Assembly: GCA_946183365.1 (NCBI GenBank)
Contig: CAMHAH010000007.1
Location: 62,001-126,000, forward strand
Origin: an uncultured Clostridia bacterium
Lineage (GTDB): Bacteria > Bacillota > Clostridia > Oscillospirales > Acutalibacteraceae
DNA length: 64,000 nucleotides
Direction: 5' to 3'
Shown one piece after another: positions 16,531 through 26,749 of this stretch; position 1 is the first letter of the stretch; each line of letters begins with the position of its first letter. Both the position numbers and the translations under genes were made by a program. The notes beneath the pieces were generated by a model. It worked only from the letters and a program-made list of their open reading frames with translations. It had not been told where the DNA came from and ran no database searches.

Positions 16531-17868
16531 TTATCCTACCGTGATCGTTTCAACGGGCAGCTTCGACAGCTTCTTTGACGAACCCGATAAAGCGGCATAG
16601 ATAACGGTCAGTCCGCCGACTCTGCCGAGGAACATCAGCACGGTAAGAACCATACGAGATACCAGTCCGAGCGACGGTGTGATCCCCAGCGTCAGGCCGA
16701 CCGTACCGATCGCGGAAGCCGACTCAAAAAGACAGGCTCCGAAGGGCAGGTTTTCGACAGCGCAGATCACCGAAGCGCCGACAAAGCACAGCGTGATATA
16801 CATCAAAAAAACGGTTGACGCCATTTTTACGACTCCGGCTTCTATCCTTCTGCCGAAACACTCGGGGTCCTCCTTCCGGTCAAAGCAGGAGATCGCGTTC
16901 AGGATCAAAACCGCGACGGTAGTGGTTTTCATACCGCCCGCTGTAGAACCGGGCGAGCCGCCTATCAGCATAAGAATGATGAAAACAGCCTGCCCGATCG
17001 TGGTCATAGAGTTAAGATCCAATGTATTGAAGCCCGCAGTTCGCGTAGTGACAGACTGAAACAGCGATCCCAATACCCTTTCACCGAGGGGCAGCTGAGC
17101 AAAATCATGCAGGAAGAAAAGGAGCGCCGGTATAAACACAAGAACGGCAGAGACAACGATGATCACCTTGCTCTGCAGGCGATAACGTTTGAACCGAAGC
17201 TTATTTGTTACGACGTCCTTCCATGTCACAAAGCCGATGCCGCCTATGATTATCAGCAGCATCAAAACGATGTTTATAAGAGAATGTGAAGAGTAGCCGG
17301 TCATCGAGGCGAACTTCTGATCCGGTTTTCCCATAATATCAAAGCCGGCGTTGCAGAATGCCGAGACAGAGTGGAAGAACGACATCCATATCCCTTTGGC
17401 GCCGAAATCGCTGATGAATACAGGCATCATGATGATCGCTCCGGCAAGCTCGATGATAACGGTACCCTTCAGGATAAATTTAGTCAGCCTGACAATGCCG
17501 CCGAGGTAAGGAGCCGAGATAGCGTTCTGCATGGTGCTCCGCTGGCTGAACGATAACCTTTTGCCCGTAAGCATTACAAATGTCGCCGCCATCGTGACGA
17601 CTCCGAGACCTCCGATCTGTATCAGGGTCAGGATCACCGCCTGACCGAAGCCCGACCAGTAGGTCGCGGTATCCTGAACCACCAGACCGGTGACGCATAC
17701 CGCCGAAGTCGAAGTAAAAAGAGCCTGATCAAACGGGGTGAACTCTCCGCTGCTCGCAGAGACAGGCAGCGTAAGGATCAAAGCCCCCAGAATAACGACT
17801 CCTATAAATCCGAGAAATATGATTTGAAACGACGTCAGCCGTTTTGCTCTTTTTTTATTAATTGCCAT
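16531..17868 (-). CDS. ktrB: potassium uptake channel subunit KtrB
   Basis: A 445-residue SKT-family channel with eight main membrane helices. Pore segments include STSAVCVTGLV, SAFCNAGFDI, VTTRTAGFNTLD and AIGTVGLTLG, with GGSPGSTAGG before the last repeat. Its length is standard for KtrB. It is the first gene of a six-gene minus-strand operon (ktrB, ktrA, trkA, trkH, SDR, cohesin-like). A 5' leader of about 170 bases with a strong hairpin and T-rich tract separates it from its promoter, so control by attenuation or a riboswitch is plausible. Confidence 0.92.
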   Translation of the reverse strand: MAINKKRAKRLTSFQIIFLGFIGVVILGALILTLPVSASSGEFTPFDQALFTSTSAVCVTGLVVQDTATYWSGFGQAVILTLIQIGGLGVVTMAATFVMLTGKRLSFSQRSTMQNAISAPYLGGIVRLTKFILKGTVIIELAGAIIMMPVFISDFGAKGIWMSFFHSVSAFCNAGFDIMGKPDQKFASMTGYSSHSLINIVLMLLIIIGGIGFVTWKDVVTNKLRFKRYRLQSKVIIVVSAVLVFIPALLFFLHDFAQLPLGERVLGSLFQSVTTRTAGFNTLDLNSMTTIGQAVFIILMLIGGSPGSTAGGMKTTTVAVLILNAISCFDRKEDPECFGRRIEAGVVKMASTVFLMYITLCFVGASVICAVENLPFGACLFESASAIGTVGLTLGITPSLGLVSRMVLTVLMFLGRVGGLTVIYAALSGSSKKLSKLPVETITVG

Positions 17869-17963
17869 ACATACTCCTTGCCGTCAATCGGTCATACGTA
17901 CCCGCCGCCCGACAGCAGTAAATCGTTATTTCAAAAACCGTTCGGTATCCGGACAAAGAAAAG

Positions 17964-17983
17964 TTATCCTCGAAAGAGGATAA
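17964..17983 (-). promoter_or_regulatory. leader hairpin of the potassium operon (possible attenuator)
   Basis: Perfect stem TTATCCTC/GAGGATAA with a 4-base loop, followed on the minus strand by CTTTTCTTTG. It lies between the ktrB promoter and ATG and could act as an intrinsic terminator in the leader. Confidence 0.45.
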
Positions 17984-18048
17984 AGCCTCCGATAATAAGC
18001 CCCTGCGCTTTGATTGGCGTTACTCAAAACAAATCCATATGTAATGAT

Positions 18049-18077
18049 ATTTTACATCAATCACAAACGATATTCAA
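18049..18077 (-). promoter_or_regulatory. potassium operon promoter
   Basis: Minus-strand TTGAAT (18072-18077), 17-base spacer, TAAAAT (18049-18054). Predicted start near 18042 gives a leader of about 170 bases. Confidence 0.65.
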
Positions 18078-18203
18078 TACTATAACAGAAAATAAACTAA
18101 AATTTTACCGCCCCGGAGGTTGTTGCCGAGGACGAAACGATCGCGTATCAGCCGCATAAACATATTCACTAAAAATATCGGTTGGATTGTTTACATATTT
18201 TTC

Positions 18204-18232
18204 TTTATTTTTTTCTTAATATATGGTATAAT
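18204..18232 (+). promoter_or_regulatory. secA promoter (extended -10)
   Basis: TGG-TATAAT with the -10 at 18227-18232 and a weak TTTATT -35 at 18204-18209. The leader of about 150 bases contains nested inverted repeats (18245-18280, GGGG...CCCC with inner GGGT/ACCC). Together with the preceding entries this accounts for the 17869-18393 gap, which holds no gene. Confidence 0.65.
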
Positions 18233-18393
18233 TCTGACTATAATGGGGTTTTATGGGTATCATACCCCGCAAAATCCCCGTATCTCAACCAACCGAGGAC
18301 AGATCCGAACGCTCTGTAAACGGCGATCTATCGATAAAAATCGGATCAATTCTTGATTGTTTAAGCATTTGACATATGAAAGGAATGATAAAT

Positions 18394-21291
18394 ATGGGTT
18401 TATTCAAAGCGCTGTTCGGCGATTACTCCGCGCGCGAATTAAAGCGTATACGCCCAATATGCGATAAGGTCCTCTCCCTTGAGAGCAAATATGCCGCAAT
18501 GAGTGAAAAGGAGCTTAAATCCCAGACAGATATACTCAAGAACCGGCTGAAAAACGGCGAGACTACCGACGATATCCTGCCCGACGCCTTCGCGGTATGC
18601 AGAGAGGCCTCATGGAGAGTGCTGGGTATGAAGCACTTCCCGGTACAGATCATCGGCGGCATCGTCCTGCATCAGGGACGTATCGCCGAGATGAAGACAG
18701 GTGAAGGTAAAACTCTGGTGGCTACGCTCCCCGCCTACCTCAACGGTCTTACAGGAGAGGGCGTACACATCGTCACCGTCAACGATTACCTTGCTAAGCG
18801 CGACTCCGAGTGGATGGGCAAGCTCTATCGCTGGCTGGGGCTGTCGGTAGGTCTCATCATACACGATATCCCCGTTAATGAGCGCAAGCCCATGTATGAG
18901 GCGGATATAACCTACGGCACAAACAACGAGCTGGGCTTTGACTATCTGCGCGACAACATGGTCGTTTATAAGGAGCAGAAGGTCCAGCGCGAACACGCCT
19001 TCGCCATCGTCGACGAGGTCGACTCCATCCTCATAGACGAGGCTCGTACCCCTCTTATCATCTCGGGTAAGGGCGATAAGGCGTCAGACCTATACGAGCG
19101 TGCGGATAGATTAGCGCGCACTATGAAGAAATATGTGTTCACCGAGGTAGACAACAAAGAGGATCTCGAGGGCTTTTATCAGGAGAACGGCATCGACTAT
19201 GTTGTAGACGAGAAGGCTCATACCGCGACCCTTACTCAGCTCGGCGTAAAAAAGGCAGAGGCGTACTTCGGTCTTGAGAACCTCTCTGACCCCGACAACG
19301 TGACCATACAGCACCATGTCAACCAGGCTATCAAGGCGTACGGCTGCATGAAGAACGAGGTAAACTACGTCGTCAAGGACGGCGAGGTCATCATCGTTGA
19401 CGAGTTCACGGGCCGCCTTATGTACGGACGCCGCTACAACGAGGGTCTGCATCAGGCTATCGAGGCTAAGGAAGGCGTAAAGGTCGAGAGCGAGTCAAAG
19501 ACCCTTGCCACCATCACCTTCCAGAACTTCTTCCGCCTTTATAAAAAGCTCTCAGGTATGACCGGTACAGCCAAGACCGAGGAAGAGGAGTTCCAGGAGA
19601 TATACAAGCTCGACGTCGTTGAGATACCCACCAACAAAGAGGTCATCCGTAAGGACAAAGAGGACGCTATCTACCGCACCGAGCGCGGCAAGTTCCTCGC
19701 GATTATAGAAGAGATAAAAGAGGCTCACTCAAAGGGTCAGCCGGTACTGGTAGGTACCATCTCGATAGAAAAGAGCGAACAGCTCTCAAAGATGCTCAAA
19801 AAATCAGGCGTACAGCATAACGTGCTCAACGCCAAGCATCATGAGAAGGAGGCTGAGATCGTAGCTCAGGCGGGTAAGCTCGGAGCCGTGACCATCGCCA
19901 CCAACATGGCGGGCCGAGGCACGGATATCGTGCTCGGCGGCAACGCTGAGTATATGGCTAAGGCTCAGCTGAGAAAAGAGGGCTTTGACGACGATACCAT
20001 AGCCGAGGCTACGGGCTTCGCGGAGACAGACGATCCCGTCATCACCGAAGCGAGAGAGAAATATCAGCAGTATTATAAAGAGCATAAGGCTGAGACCGAC
20101 GCCGAGGCTGAGAAGGTAAGAGCCGCGGGCGGATTGTACATAATCGGTACCGAGCGCCACGAGAGCAGACGTATCGATAACCAGCTGCGCGGACGTTCGG
20201 GCCGTCAGGGAGACCCCGGTGAGAGCAAGTTCTTCCTCTCATGCGAAGACGACCTCATGCGTATCTTCGGCGGCGAGAGGATGGCTATGATACTTGACCG
20301 CATGAAGGTCGAAGAGGATCAGCCGATCGAAGCCAAGATGCTCACCAACATCGTTGAGAGCTCACAGCAGAAGGTTGAGAGCCGCAACTTCGCTATCCGT
20401 AAGTCAGTACTTGACTACGACGACGTTATGAACCGTCAGCGTGAGATAATCTACGGTCAGCGCAATCAGGTGCTCGACGGCGAGGACGTTCACGACACCG
20501 TTGTAAAGATGGTCACCGATACCATCGAGAACAACGTCAATATGTTCTGTGCCGACAATATGGACAAGGATAACTGGAACCTCGCGGGTCTGAACGAGCT
20601 GTACCGCAACTGGCTCATCGACGACAGCAACAAATTCAGTTTTACCGCTGAGGAGCTTGAGCGCACCGATAAAGAGGATCTAATCAAGACCCTTCAGGAC
20701 AGAGCTCTCGCTATATATGACGAAAACGAGAAGCTCGTCGGCTCTGATACGATGCGCGAGATGGAGCGTATCTATCTGTTAAAGACCGTCGATACCTACT
20801 GGATGGATCATATCGATAACATGGATCAGCTCAAGCAGGGTATCCGCCTGAGAGCCTACGGTCAGCGCGACCCGGTAGTCGAATACCGTATCGAGGGCTT
20901 TGATATGTTTGACGAGATGATCGAGACCATCAAGCAGGAGACCGCTAAGCTGATGATCGTAGCTCCAAGACGCGTATATGAGATACAGAAGAAGCGTGAG
21001 GAGATAGAGGCTAAGCGCCGCGAGATGGAAGAGAAGGCGGCTGCCGCTCATCAGGTCATCTTAAAGACCGAGGAGGACAGACGACCCAAGCCCACGGCGG
21101 TTGAGCTCGGCTTAAAGCGAGAGCAGGTCGCGAAGCCCGTTGAATTCTCGGGCGACGGCACCGTATCGACCAACAAGACCGTTGTAAATAAAAAGAAAAA
21201 ACCCGGCCCCAACGACCCCTGCTGGTGCGGCTCGGGCAAGAAATACAAGAAATGTCACAAACCTATAGATGAGGGATATAAGAATGAGTAA
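18394..21291 (+). CDS. secA: preprotein translocase ATPase SecA
   Basis: The motor that drives unfolded preproteins through SecYEG. The 965-residue protein has Walker A in [16 protein letters not shown], a DEAD-like [16 protein letters not shown], the preprotein cross-linking domain (about 225-375), and helicase motif VI in [17 protein letters not shown]. It ends with a Zn-binding tail [13 protein letters not shown] that contacts SecB or phospholipid. The start [11 protein letters not shown] is chosen at 18394 with AAAGGA 9 bases upstream; an upstream in-frame ATG (18376) lacks a site. It overlaps gltX by 8 bases. Confidence 0.97.
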   Translation: MGLFKALFGDYSARELKRIRPICDKVLSLESKYAAMSEKELKSQTDILKNRLKNGETTDDILPDAFAVCREASWRVLGMKHFPVQIIGGIVLHQGRIAEMKTGEGKTLVATLPAYLNGLTGEGVHIVTVNDYLAKRDSEWMGKLYRWLGLSVGLIIHDIPVNERKPMYEADITYGTNNELGFDYLRDNMVVYKEQKVQREHAFAIVDEVDSILIDEARTPLIISGKGDKASDLYERADRLARTMKKYVFTEVDNKEDLEGFYQENGIDYVVDEKAHTATLTQLGVKKAEAYFGLENLSDPDNVTIQHHVNQAIKAYGCMKNEVNYVVKDGEVIIVDEFTGRLMYGRRYNEGLHQAIEAKEGVKVESESKTLATITFQNFFRLYKKLSGMTGTAKTEEEEFQEIYKLDVVEIPTNKEVIRKDKEDAIYRTERGKFLAIIEEIKEAHSKGQPVLVGTISIEKSEQLSKMLKKSGVQHNVLNAKHHEKEAEIVAQAGKLGAVTIATNMAGRGTDIVLGGNAEYMAKAQLRKEGFDDDTIAEATGFAETDDPVITEAREKYQQYYKEHKAETDAEAEKVRAAGGLYIIGTERHESRRIDNQLRGRSGRQGDPGESKFFLSCEDDLMRIFGGERMAMILDRMKVEEDQPIEAKMLTNIVESSQQKVESRNFAIRKSVLDYDDVMNRQREIIYGQRNQVLDGEDVHDTVVKMVTDTIENNVNMFCADNMDKDNWNLAGLNELYRNWLIDDSNKFSFTAEELERTDKEDLIKTLQDRALAIYDENEKLVGSDTMREMERIYLLKTVDTYWMDHIDNMDQLKQGIRLRAYGQRDPVVEYRIEGFDMFDEMIETIKQETAKLMIVAPRRVYEIQKKREEIEAKRREMEEKAAAAHQVILKTEEDRRPKPTAVELGLKREQVAKPVEFSGDGTVSTNKTVVNKKKKPGPNDPCWCGSGKKYKKCHKPIDEGYKNE

Positions 21292-22732
21292 GGTAAGAAC
21301 ACGCTTCGCGCCCAGCCCGACGGGCTTCATGCACGTCGGCAACCTCAGAACGGCGCTGTATGAGTATCTGGTCGCGAAAAGTCAGGGCGGCACCTTTGTG
21401 CTGCGTATCGAGGACACCGACCAGGAGCGCTATGTAGAGGGCGCTGTGGACGTAATTTACAAAACTCTCGAGACAGCGGGGCTCAAGCACGACGAGGGTC
21501 CCGACGTAGGCGGCGATTACGGCCCCTATGTACAGAGCGAGCGCAAGGATATGTATCTTCCCTATGCCGAACAGCTGATAAGAGAGGGCAAGGCGTACCG
21601 CTGCTTCTGCACCAAGGAAAGGCTCGAGAAGATACAGAGTGAGACCGTGGGCGGCGGCTATGACCGTCACTGCCGCAACCTCAGCGACGAAGAGATACAA
21701 AAGAACCTTGACGCGGGCACTCCCTATGTCATAAGACAGAAGATGCCCACAGAGGGCTCGACCACCTTTACCGACGCGGTATTCGGCGATATAACCGTTG
21801 ACAACAGCGAGCTGCAGGATCAGATACTGATAAAGCAGGACGGCTATCCTACCTATAACTTCGCTAACGTTATCGACGACCATACAATGGGCATCACCCA
21901 CGTTGTTCGCGGCTCGGAGTACCTGAGCTCCACCCCTAAATACAACCTGCTGTATGAGGCGTTCGGATGGGAGATACCCACCTATATCCACCTGCCGCTG
22001 ATAAACGGCAAAAACGACGACGGCACGGTATCAAAGCTCTCTAAGCGCCACGGCTCGACCGGCTTTGAGGATCTTATAAAGGAAGGCTACCTGCCCGAGG
22101 CTATCATCAATTATATTGCTCTGCTCGGCTGGTGCCCCAAGGATAATCAGGAAATATTCACCCTTGATGAGCTGTGCAAAGCCTTTGACATAAACGGAAT
22201 AAGCAAGAGCCCCTCGGTGTTCGATTACGACAAGCTCGAGTGGTTCAACGGCGAGTACATCAAGGCTATGACCGACGAACAGTTCGCAAAGATCTGCGCT
22301 CCGTACTTTGACGAGGCTCTGGGCGACAAGGATATCGACCGCGTAAAGCTCGCTTCAATACTCAAGCAGCGCACGACAAAGCTCACCGATATCCCCGAGA
22401 AGATAGATTTCTTCGCCGAGCTGCCGGAGTATGACAAAGAGCTGTTCTATAACAAGAAGAGCAAGACCAACGCCGAGAACGCTCCCGTTATGCTCAAGGC
22501 GGTATATGATGAGCTCTCCGCTCTGCCGTCCTGGGACAGCGACAGTATCCACGACGCATTGATAAACCTCGCCGTAAAGCTCGAGGTCAAGAACGGCACG
22601 GTAATGTGGCCCGCGCGTATCTCTGTAGCAGGCAAGGCCGTCACACCCGGCGGAGCTATCGAGATACTGGATATCTTAGGCAGAGAAGAGAGCCTGAGAC
22701 GTATGGAGCTCGGTCTCGGTAAACTTAATTAA
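21284..22732 (+). CDS. gltX: glutamyl-tRNA synthetase
   Basis: Class I synthetase that charges tRNA-Glu. The translation starts [20 protein letters not shown], where HVGN is the HIGH-type motif, and carries VSKLSKRHG as the KMSKS loop (about residue 250). At 482 residues it has normal bacterial length. Start at 21284 lies inside the secA end, with GAGGG just upstream, so it is translationally coupled to secA. A GlnRS gene follows directly, so this enzyme is more likely discriminating (Glu only). Confidence 0.96.
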   Translation: MSKVRTRFAPSPTGFMHVGNLRTALYEYLVAKSQGGTFVLRIEDTDQERYVEGAVDVIYKTLETAGLKHDEGPDVGGDYGPYVQSERKDMYLPYAEQLIREGKAYRCFCTKERLEKIQSETVGGGYDRHCRNLSDEEIQKNLDAGTPYVIRQKMPTEGSTTFTDAVFGDITVDNSELQDQILIKQDGYPTYNFANVIDDHTMGITHVVRGSEYLSSTPKYNLLYEAFGWEIPTYIHLPLINGKNDDGTVSKLSKRHGSTGFEDLIKEGYLPEAIINYIALLGWCPKDNQEIFTLDELCKAFDINGISKSPSVFDYDKLEWFNGEYIKAMTDEQFAKICAPYFDEALGDKDIDRVKLASILKQRTTKLTDIPEKIDFFAELPEYDKELFYNKKSKTNAENAPVMLKAVYDELSALPSWDSDSIHDALINLAVKLEVKNGTVMWPARISVAGKAVTPGGAIEILDILGREESLRRMELGLGKLN

Positions 22733-22808
22733 TGCGCGGTACAGATCAGAACGATTTGCCCGCGGCATGAATTGAATTTTGCAAATTCATTAAAATGAGG
22801 GAATGTAT

Positions 22809-24503
22809 ATGACAGAAGAAATCAAAAACACCGTGGATAATACCGAGGAGATGTCCTCGAACTTTATCCACACAATGATAGAAAAGGATACAGCCGAGGG
22901 CGGCGACTATTACGGGATGAAGGTGCATACGCGCTTTCCGCCCGAGCCCAACGGCTATCTGCACATAGGTCACGCTAAGGCTATCTGCATCGACTTCGGC
23001 ACTGCGCTGAAGTTCGGCGGCGTATGCAATCTGCGTATGGACGACACCAACCCCACCAAAGAGGACGTCGAGTATGTCGACGCAATCAAGGAGGATATCC
23101 ATTGGCTGGGCTTTGACTGGGAGGATCGCTTCTATTACGCCTCAGAGTACTTTGATAAAATGTACGACAGTGCCGTAGAGATCATCAAAAAGGGGCTCGC
23201 CTATATATGCGAGCTCACTCCCGAAGAGATGCGCGAGTACCGCGGCGACCTCAGCACCCCCGCAAAGTCGCCTTACCGTGACAGACCTATCGAAGAGAGC
23301 CTCGAGCTCTTTGAGAAGATGAAGAACGGCGAGGTAGAGGACGGCAAGATGACCCTGCGCGCCAAGATCGATCTCGCGTCGGGCAACTTCAATATGCGTG
23401 ATCCGGTCATCTACCGCATAAACCGTCTGCGCCATCACCGTACAGGCGACAAGTGGTGCATCTACCCGATGTATGACTTCGCTCACCCGATCGAGGACGC
23501 TATGGAGGGCATCACCCACAGCCTTTGCTCGCTCGAATTTGAGGATCACCGTCCGCTTTACGAGTGGGTCATCAACAACGTCACCCTGCCATCAAAGCCC
23601 AGGCAGATCGAGTTCGCGAGACTGGGCATAAACAATACCGTTATGTCAAAGCGCAAGCTGCGCGCTCTGGTCGAGGGCGGCTATGTGAGCGGCTGGGACG
23701 ACCCCCGTATGCCCACGTTGTGCGGTCTCAGGCGACGCGGCTATACGCCTAAGTCCATCCGCAATTTCTGTGACAGGATAGGCGTCAGCAAGGTCAACTC
23801 AACGGTAGAATATGAGTTCCTCGAGCACTGCCTGAGAGAGGATCTGAACCTCACCGCTCAGCGCGTTATGGTAGTCCTCGACCCGATAAAGCTCATCATC
23901 ACCAACTATCCCGAGGGTCAGAGCGAGAGCTTCACAGTTGAGAACAACCCCAACAACGAGGCTGACGGCACAAGAGAGGTCACCTTCAGCCGCGAGTGCT
24001 ATATCGAGCGCGGCGACTTTATGGAAGAGCCGATAAAGAAATATCAGCGCCTCTACCCCGGCAACGAGGTGCGTTTGAAGAGCGCTTATATCGTGAAGTG
24101 CACAGGCTGTAAAAAGGACGAGGACGGCAACGTTATCGAGGTATACGCCGAGTATGACCCCGAGACGCGCGGCGGCAACACTCCCGACGGCAGAAAGGTA
24201 CGCGGCACTATCCACTGGGTAGACGCGAACAACTACGCCGAGGCGACCTGCAACCTGTACGACAACCTCTTTACCGTGCCCGATCCCGAGGCGGACGGCA
24301 GAGACTTCCTCGAGTTTATCAACCCCGAGTCTCTTAAAACCGTAGAAGGCTGTAAGGCTGAAAAGGCGCTGACCGAATTCAGCTTCCCCTCTTACTTCCA
24401 GTTCATGCGTACGGGCTATTTCTGTATCGACAAGGACAGCACCGCAGACAGGCTGGTATTCAACCGCTCGGTAAGCCTTAAGGACGGTTTTAAAAAGAAA
24501 TAA
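22809..24503 (+). CDS. glnS: glutaminyl-tRNA synthetase
   Basis: Class I synthetase that charges tRNA-Gln directly. It carries the [17 protein letters not shown] block with HIGH (about residues 42-58), TVMSKRKL as KMSKS (about 275), and the two C-terminal anticodon-binding beta-barrels (about 345-560). The ATG at 22809 is preferred over 22803 because GAGGGA ends 6 bases before it. GlnRS is patchy in Firmicutes, many of which use Glu-tRNA-Gln amidotransferase; it is generally thought to have entered bacteria by transfer. The tandem gltX-glnS order is notable. Confidence 0.96.
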   Translation: MTEEIKNTVDNTEEMSSNFIHTMIEKDTAEGGDYYGMKVHTRFPPEPNGYLHIGHAKAICIDFGTALKFGGVCNLRMDDTNPTKEDVEYVDAIKEDIHWLGFDWEDRFYYASEYFDKMYDSAVEIIKKGLAYICELTPEEMREYRGDLSTPAKSPYRDRPIEESLELFEKMKNGEVEDGKMTLRAKIDLASGNFNMRDPVIYRINRLRHHRTGDKWCIYPMYDFAHPIEDAMEGITHSLCSLEFEDHRPLYEWVINNVTLPSKPRQIEFARLGINNTVMSKRKLRALVEGGYVSGWDDPRMPTLCGLRRRGYTPKSIRNFCDRIGVSKVNSTVEYEFLEHCLREDLNLTAQRVMVVLDPIKLIITNYPEGQSESFTVENNPNNEADGTREVTFSRECYIERGDFMEEPIKKYQRLYPGNEVRLKSAYIVKCTGCKKDEDGNVIEVYAEYDPETRGGNTPDGRKVRGTIHWVDANNYAEATCNLYDNLFTVPDPEADGRDFLEFINPESLKTVEGCKAEKALTEFSFPSYFQFMRTGYFCIDKDSTADRLVFNRSVSLKDGFKKK

Positions 24504-24516
24504 TGTACTGACTATC

Positions 24517-24556
24517 AAGGCGGAGCGCAACACCACAACACGCTCCGCCTTAATTA
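24517..24556 (+). terminator. hairpin terminator after glnS
   Basis: AAGGCGGAGCG/CGCTCCGCCTT perfect 11-base stem with a 13-base loop. The following AATTAT is a weak T tract, so read-through into the lipoprotein gene is possible. Confidence 0.65.
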
Positions 24557-24568
24557 TAAGAGGTAGAT

Positions 24569-25126
24569 ATGAACCGATATATAAAGGTGTTGATCGCCGT
24601 ATTATGTATACCTATAACCGCCTGCGCGTTCTCGGGTTGCGGGCTGTTCGGTCAGAAGCCGCCGGGCGAGGATAAGATAAAATCCGTATTCACCGAGAAT
24701 GAAGCCGCCTTCAAAGCCTCGGCGAAGTATCTGCTGAGCTTTGAGGAAAAGTTCTCAAACCTCGACAATGTGTATATCACAAAACCTGATGAAGTAACGG
24801 TATACACGCGACAGCCGGGTACGGTATATCTTGATAAAAAGGTCATGAAGATAGAAGAAGCTGCTGAGGATATTTCTGCTCTGTTCAGCGCGGGCTGTAA
24901 GAGCATAGGCATGAGCGGCTCCGCGAACATTAACTCAAGCTCTCCCAGCTCGATATACTACAGGATGTGGAGCGCGACTATCTATGATATCGACTGCGGT
25001 ATAGCAGTATCAAAGGACGAAGGCGGCACGCCGAAAACAGAATTCATGACCAAGCTCTCCCCTATCTCCGACGACGGCTGGTACTACTATGTGTCCGACT
25101 ACGAAGAATGGCGCGAAGCGAGATAA
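24569..25126 (+). CDS. uncharacterised lipoprotein
   Basis: A 185-residue protein with a lipoprotein signal peptide ending in the lipobox AFSGC (Cys at about 24). The mature domain mixes helix (about 35-65) and strands and holds a Ser/Asn-rich loop (SANINSSSPSS). A Trp/Tyr-rich C-terminus (DGWYYYVSDYEEW) is consistent with a small alpha/beta extracytoplasmic domain. I do not recognise the family. Its ribosome site AGAGGTAG is reasonable. The TAA stop directly abuts the terminal repeat of the MITE-like element. Confidence 0.75.
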   Translation: MNRYIKVLIAVLCIPITACAFSGCGLFGQKPPGEDKIKSVFTENEAAFKASAKYLLSFEEKFSNLDNVYITKPDEVTVYTRQPGTVYLDKKVMKIEEAAEDISALFSAGCKSIGMSGSANINSSSPSSIYYRMWSATIYDIDCGIAVSKDEGGTPKTEFMTKLSPISDDGWYYYVSDYEEWREAR

Positions 25127-25282
25127 TACTAAGTAGCAATAAAACACTTTAATATCTATTGCGGAGAATTCCGCATAACTGCGTTGTCAGTCTTGACAGG
25201 CGCCAGCCTGCCTGCGCCCTCCGCCTTGTTATGCGAAATTCTCCGCTAATATCTTTTTAAAGCTTTTTATTGCTACTTAGTA
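25127..25282. mobile_element. MITE-like element, full copy with 18-bp perfect termini
   Basis: The 156-bp element begins TACTAAGTAGCAATAAAA and ends with its exact reverse complement (25265-25282). Imperfect terminal inverted repeats extend about 55 bases each side and include a GCGGAGAATTCCGC-type dyad. It has no coding capacity. Ends starting and finishing in TA suggest TA-target insertion, as made by IS630/Tc1-mariner transposases (inference). A partial copy lies at 28720-28789. Confidence 0.8.
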
Positions 25283-25300
25283 TAAAATCCAATAATGTAT

Positions 25301-25337
25301 AAAAGCTCACGATGATAGATACACCGTGAGCTTTTTT
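25301..25337. terminator. bidirectional terminator between the lipoprotein and transpeptidase genes
   Basis: AAAAGCTCACG/CGTGAGCTTTT stem with a 13-base loop, T-runs on both strands. It ends the plus-strand secA region and the minus-strand cell-wall operon. Confidence 0.85.
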
Positions 25338-25369
25338 GTTATCGTTCTATTATTCTTTATATTTCCATA

Positions 25370-26749
25370 TCAATTCACAAGCTCGCTTATCGCGGCGCTG
25401 ACTACGGGGGTAGCCGCCTCGATACCGTAGCCGCCCTCGACGACGGTTGCCGCGAAGGCGTAGGGATGAGCCTCATCCTCGATAAAGCCGACGAACCATG
25501 CGGTAGGCTCTTTGCCCTCTCCTACCTCAGCGGTACCCGTCTTAGCGCAGAAGTTGAGCCCCGCGAGGCTTACTCCGCGGTTAGCGTAGCTGTTGGCTGA
25601 GCCGCGCATGAGCTCATGGAGCCGAGCGGCTGTATCGGCGGATACCATATCGACGTTATTAGCCTTATTGATCGCTATGCCGAGCTTATCGAGCAGCTTG
25701 CCGTCATCCTCTACGATATACGGCGACGAGGCTGTGCCGCCGTTCGCAACCGCCGAGCAAATCATAGCCATAAGCATGGGATTAGCAAGGTCCTCGTGCT
25801 GACCGATGCCCGACCACGCAAGATAGTTCTCGCCGACGCCCGTGGCGTCATAATGGCTCTCTGCTATAGGTATACCGCTCATTTTCAGGCTGTTGTTATT
25901 GAAGCCCAGCTTCTCGGCAGTGGCCTTCATTTTCTCAGAGCCGACCTGCATAGCTATCTCACCGAAGGCGCAGTTGCAGGAATTCGCGAACGCTTCGGAG
26001 AAGGTCTGAGTACCGTGAGCGTACTCACAGGTGATGGCGTTGCCCTCGACGTCGAGAGAACCGTTGCAGGTAAAGGTCTGTGAGTAGATATCGGGTATGC
26101 TCTCGACCGCCGCGGCAGAGGTAATTATCTTGAATACCGAGCCGGGTGTGAAGGTCGAAGAAACGACATTGTCGAGATATACGCCGTCATAGTCCTTTTC
26201 GTTACCCTCGGTGATCTCGGGAGGGTTACTCGGGTCATAGCTCGGGGTGCTTGTATCGCACAGCACCTCGCCCGTCTTGTAGTTATAGACCACACAGGCG
26301 CCTTTTCTGCCGCCGAGTGCGTTATATGCCGCTCTGCAGGCGTCGGAGTCGAGGGTCAGGGTAACGTCGCTGTTGCCCCTTAATGACTCGGGCAGTCCCA
26401 GACCCAGAATGAAGCTGTAACCCGTGAGGTTTGTGCGGTACATACTCTGTATCGCCGTAGAGATATTCAGTGTATTATCGCCGACCACATGGAGCAGGGA
26501 CTCTCTTGTGCTCTGATCGGGATGATATAATCTCTTATCATTTTCGTTATACGCTAAAGTCACCTGATTGCGGTCGTATATCTTGCCCGCCTTGGCCAGA
26601 CCGCCCGATGAGGCGATATGTCCGTTATACGGCTGCTGGACCCACTCCGCGTTATGAACGACCAGCCTTACGCCGAGAAAGATTATTCCCGCTAAAAAGG
26701 CTAAAGATACGAACCAGACGATCAGCGAGCGCGTCATTATTCTCTTCAT
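25370..26749 (-). CDS. penicillin-binding transpeptidase (class B-like, partner of the SEDS protein)
   Basis: Cross-links peptidoglycan outside the membrane. One N-terminal membrane helix (8-30) precedes a short dimerisation region and a transpeptidase domain. The motifs are TPGSVFK (Ser about 204), SCN in ANSCNCAF and KTGT in NFCAKTGTAEV. At 459 residues it is compact, without PASTA repeats, like actinobacterial PbpA. It overlaps the end of the FHA-SEDS gene by 4 bases, so polymerase and cross-linker are made as a pair. Confidence 0.92.
   Translation of the reverse strand: MKRIMTRSLIVWFVSLAFLAGIIFLGVRLVVHNAEWVQQPYNGHIASSGGLAKAGKIYDRNQVTLAYNENDKRLYHPDQSTRESLLHVVGDNTLNISTAIQSMYRTNLTGYSFILGLGLPESLRGNSDVTLTLDSDACRAAYNALGGRKGACVVYNYKTGEVLCDTSTPSYDPSNPPEITEGNEKDYDGVYLDNVVSSTFTPGSVFKIITSAAAVESIPDIYSQTFTCNGSLDVEGNAITCEYAHGTQTFSEAFANSCNCAFGEIAMQVGSEKMKATAEKLGFNNNSLKMSGIPIAESHYDATGVGENYLAWSGIGQHEDLANPMLMAMICSAVANGGTASSPYIVEDDGKLLDKLGIAINKANNVDMVSADTAARLHELMRGSANSYANRGVSLAGLNFCAKTGTAEVGEGKEPTAWFVGFIEDEAHPYAFAATVVEGGYGIEAATPVVSAAISELVN

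Noticed and set aside
17869..18042. ydaO (c-di-AMP) riboswitch before ktrB
   Set aside because: Expected by context, but I could not find its conserved core; only a hairpin and T-rich tract are seen.
18376..18393. Upstream ATG for secA
   Set aside because: The AAAGGA site lies between this ATG and the one at 18394, so it serves the later start.
21263..21991. Long open frame (242 codons) antisense to gltX
   Set aside because: It mirrors the codon structure of gltX, has no family motif, no ribosome site and a low-complexity composition. The same applies to 14969-15742, 23799-24536, 37139-38002, 43177-44037 and 45638-46276.
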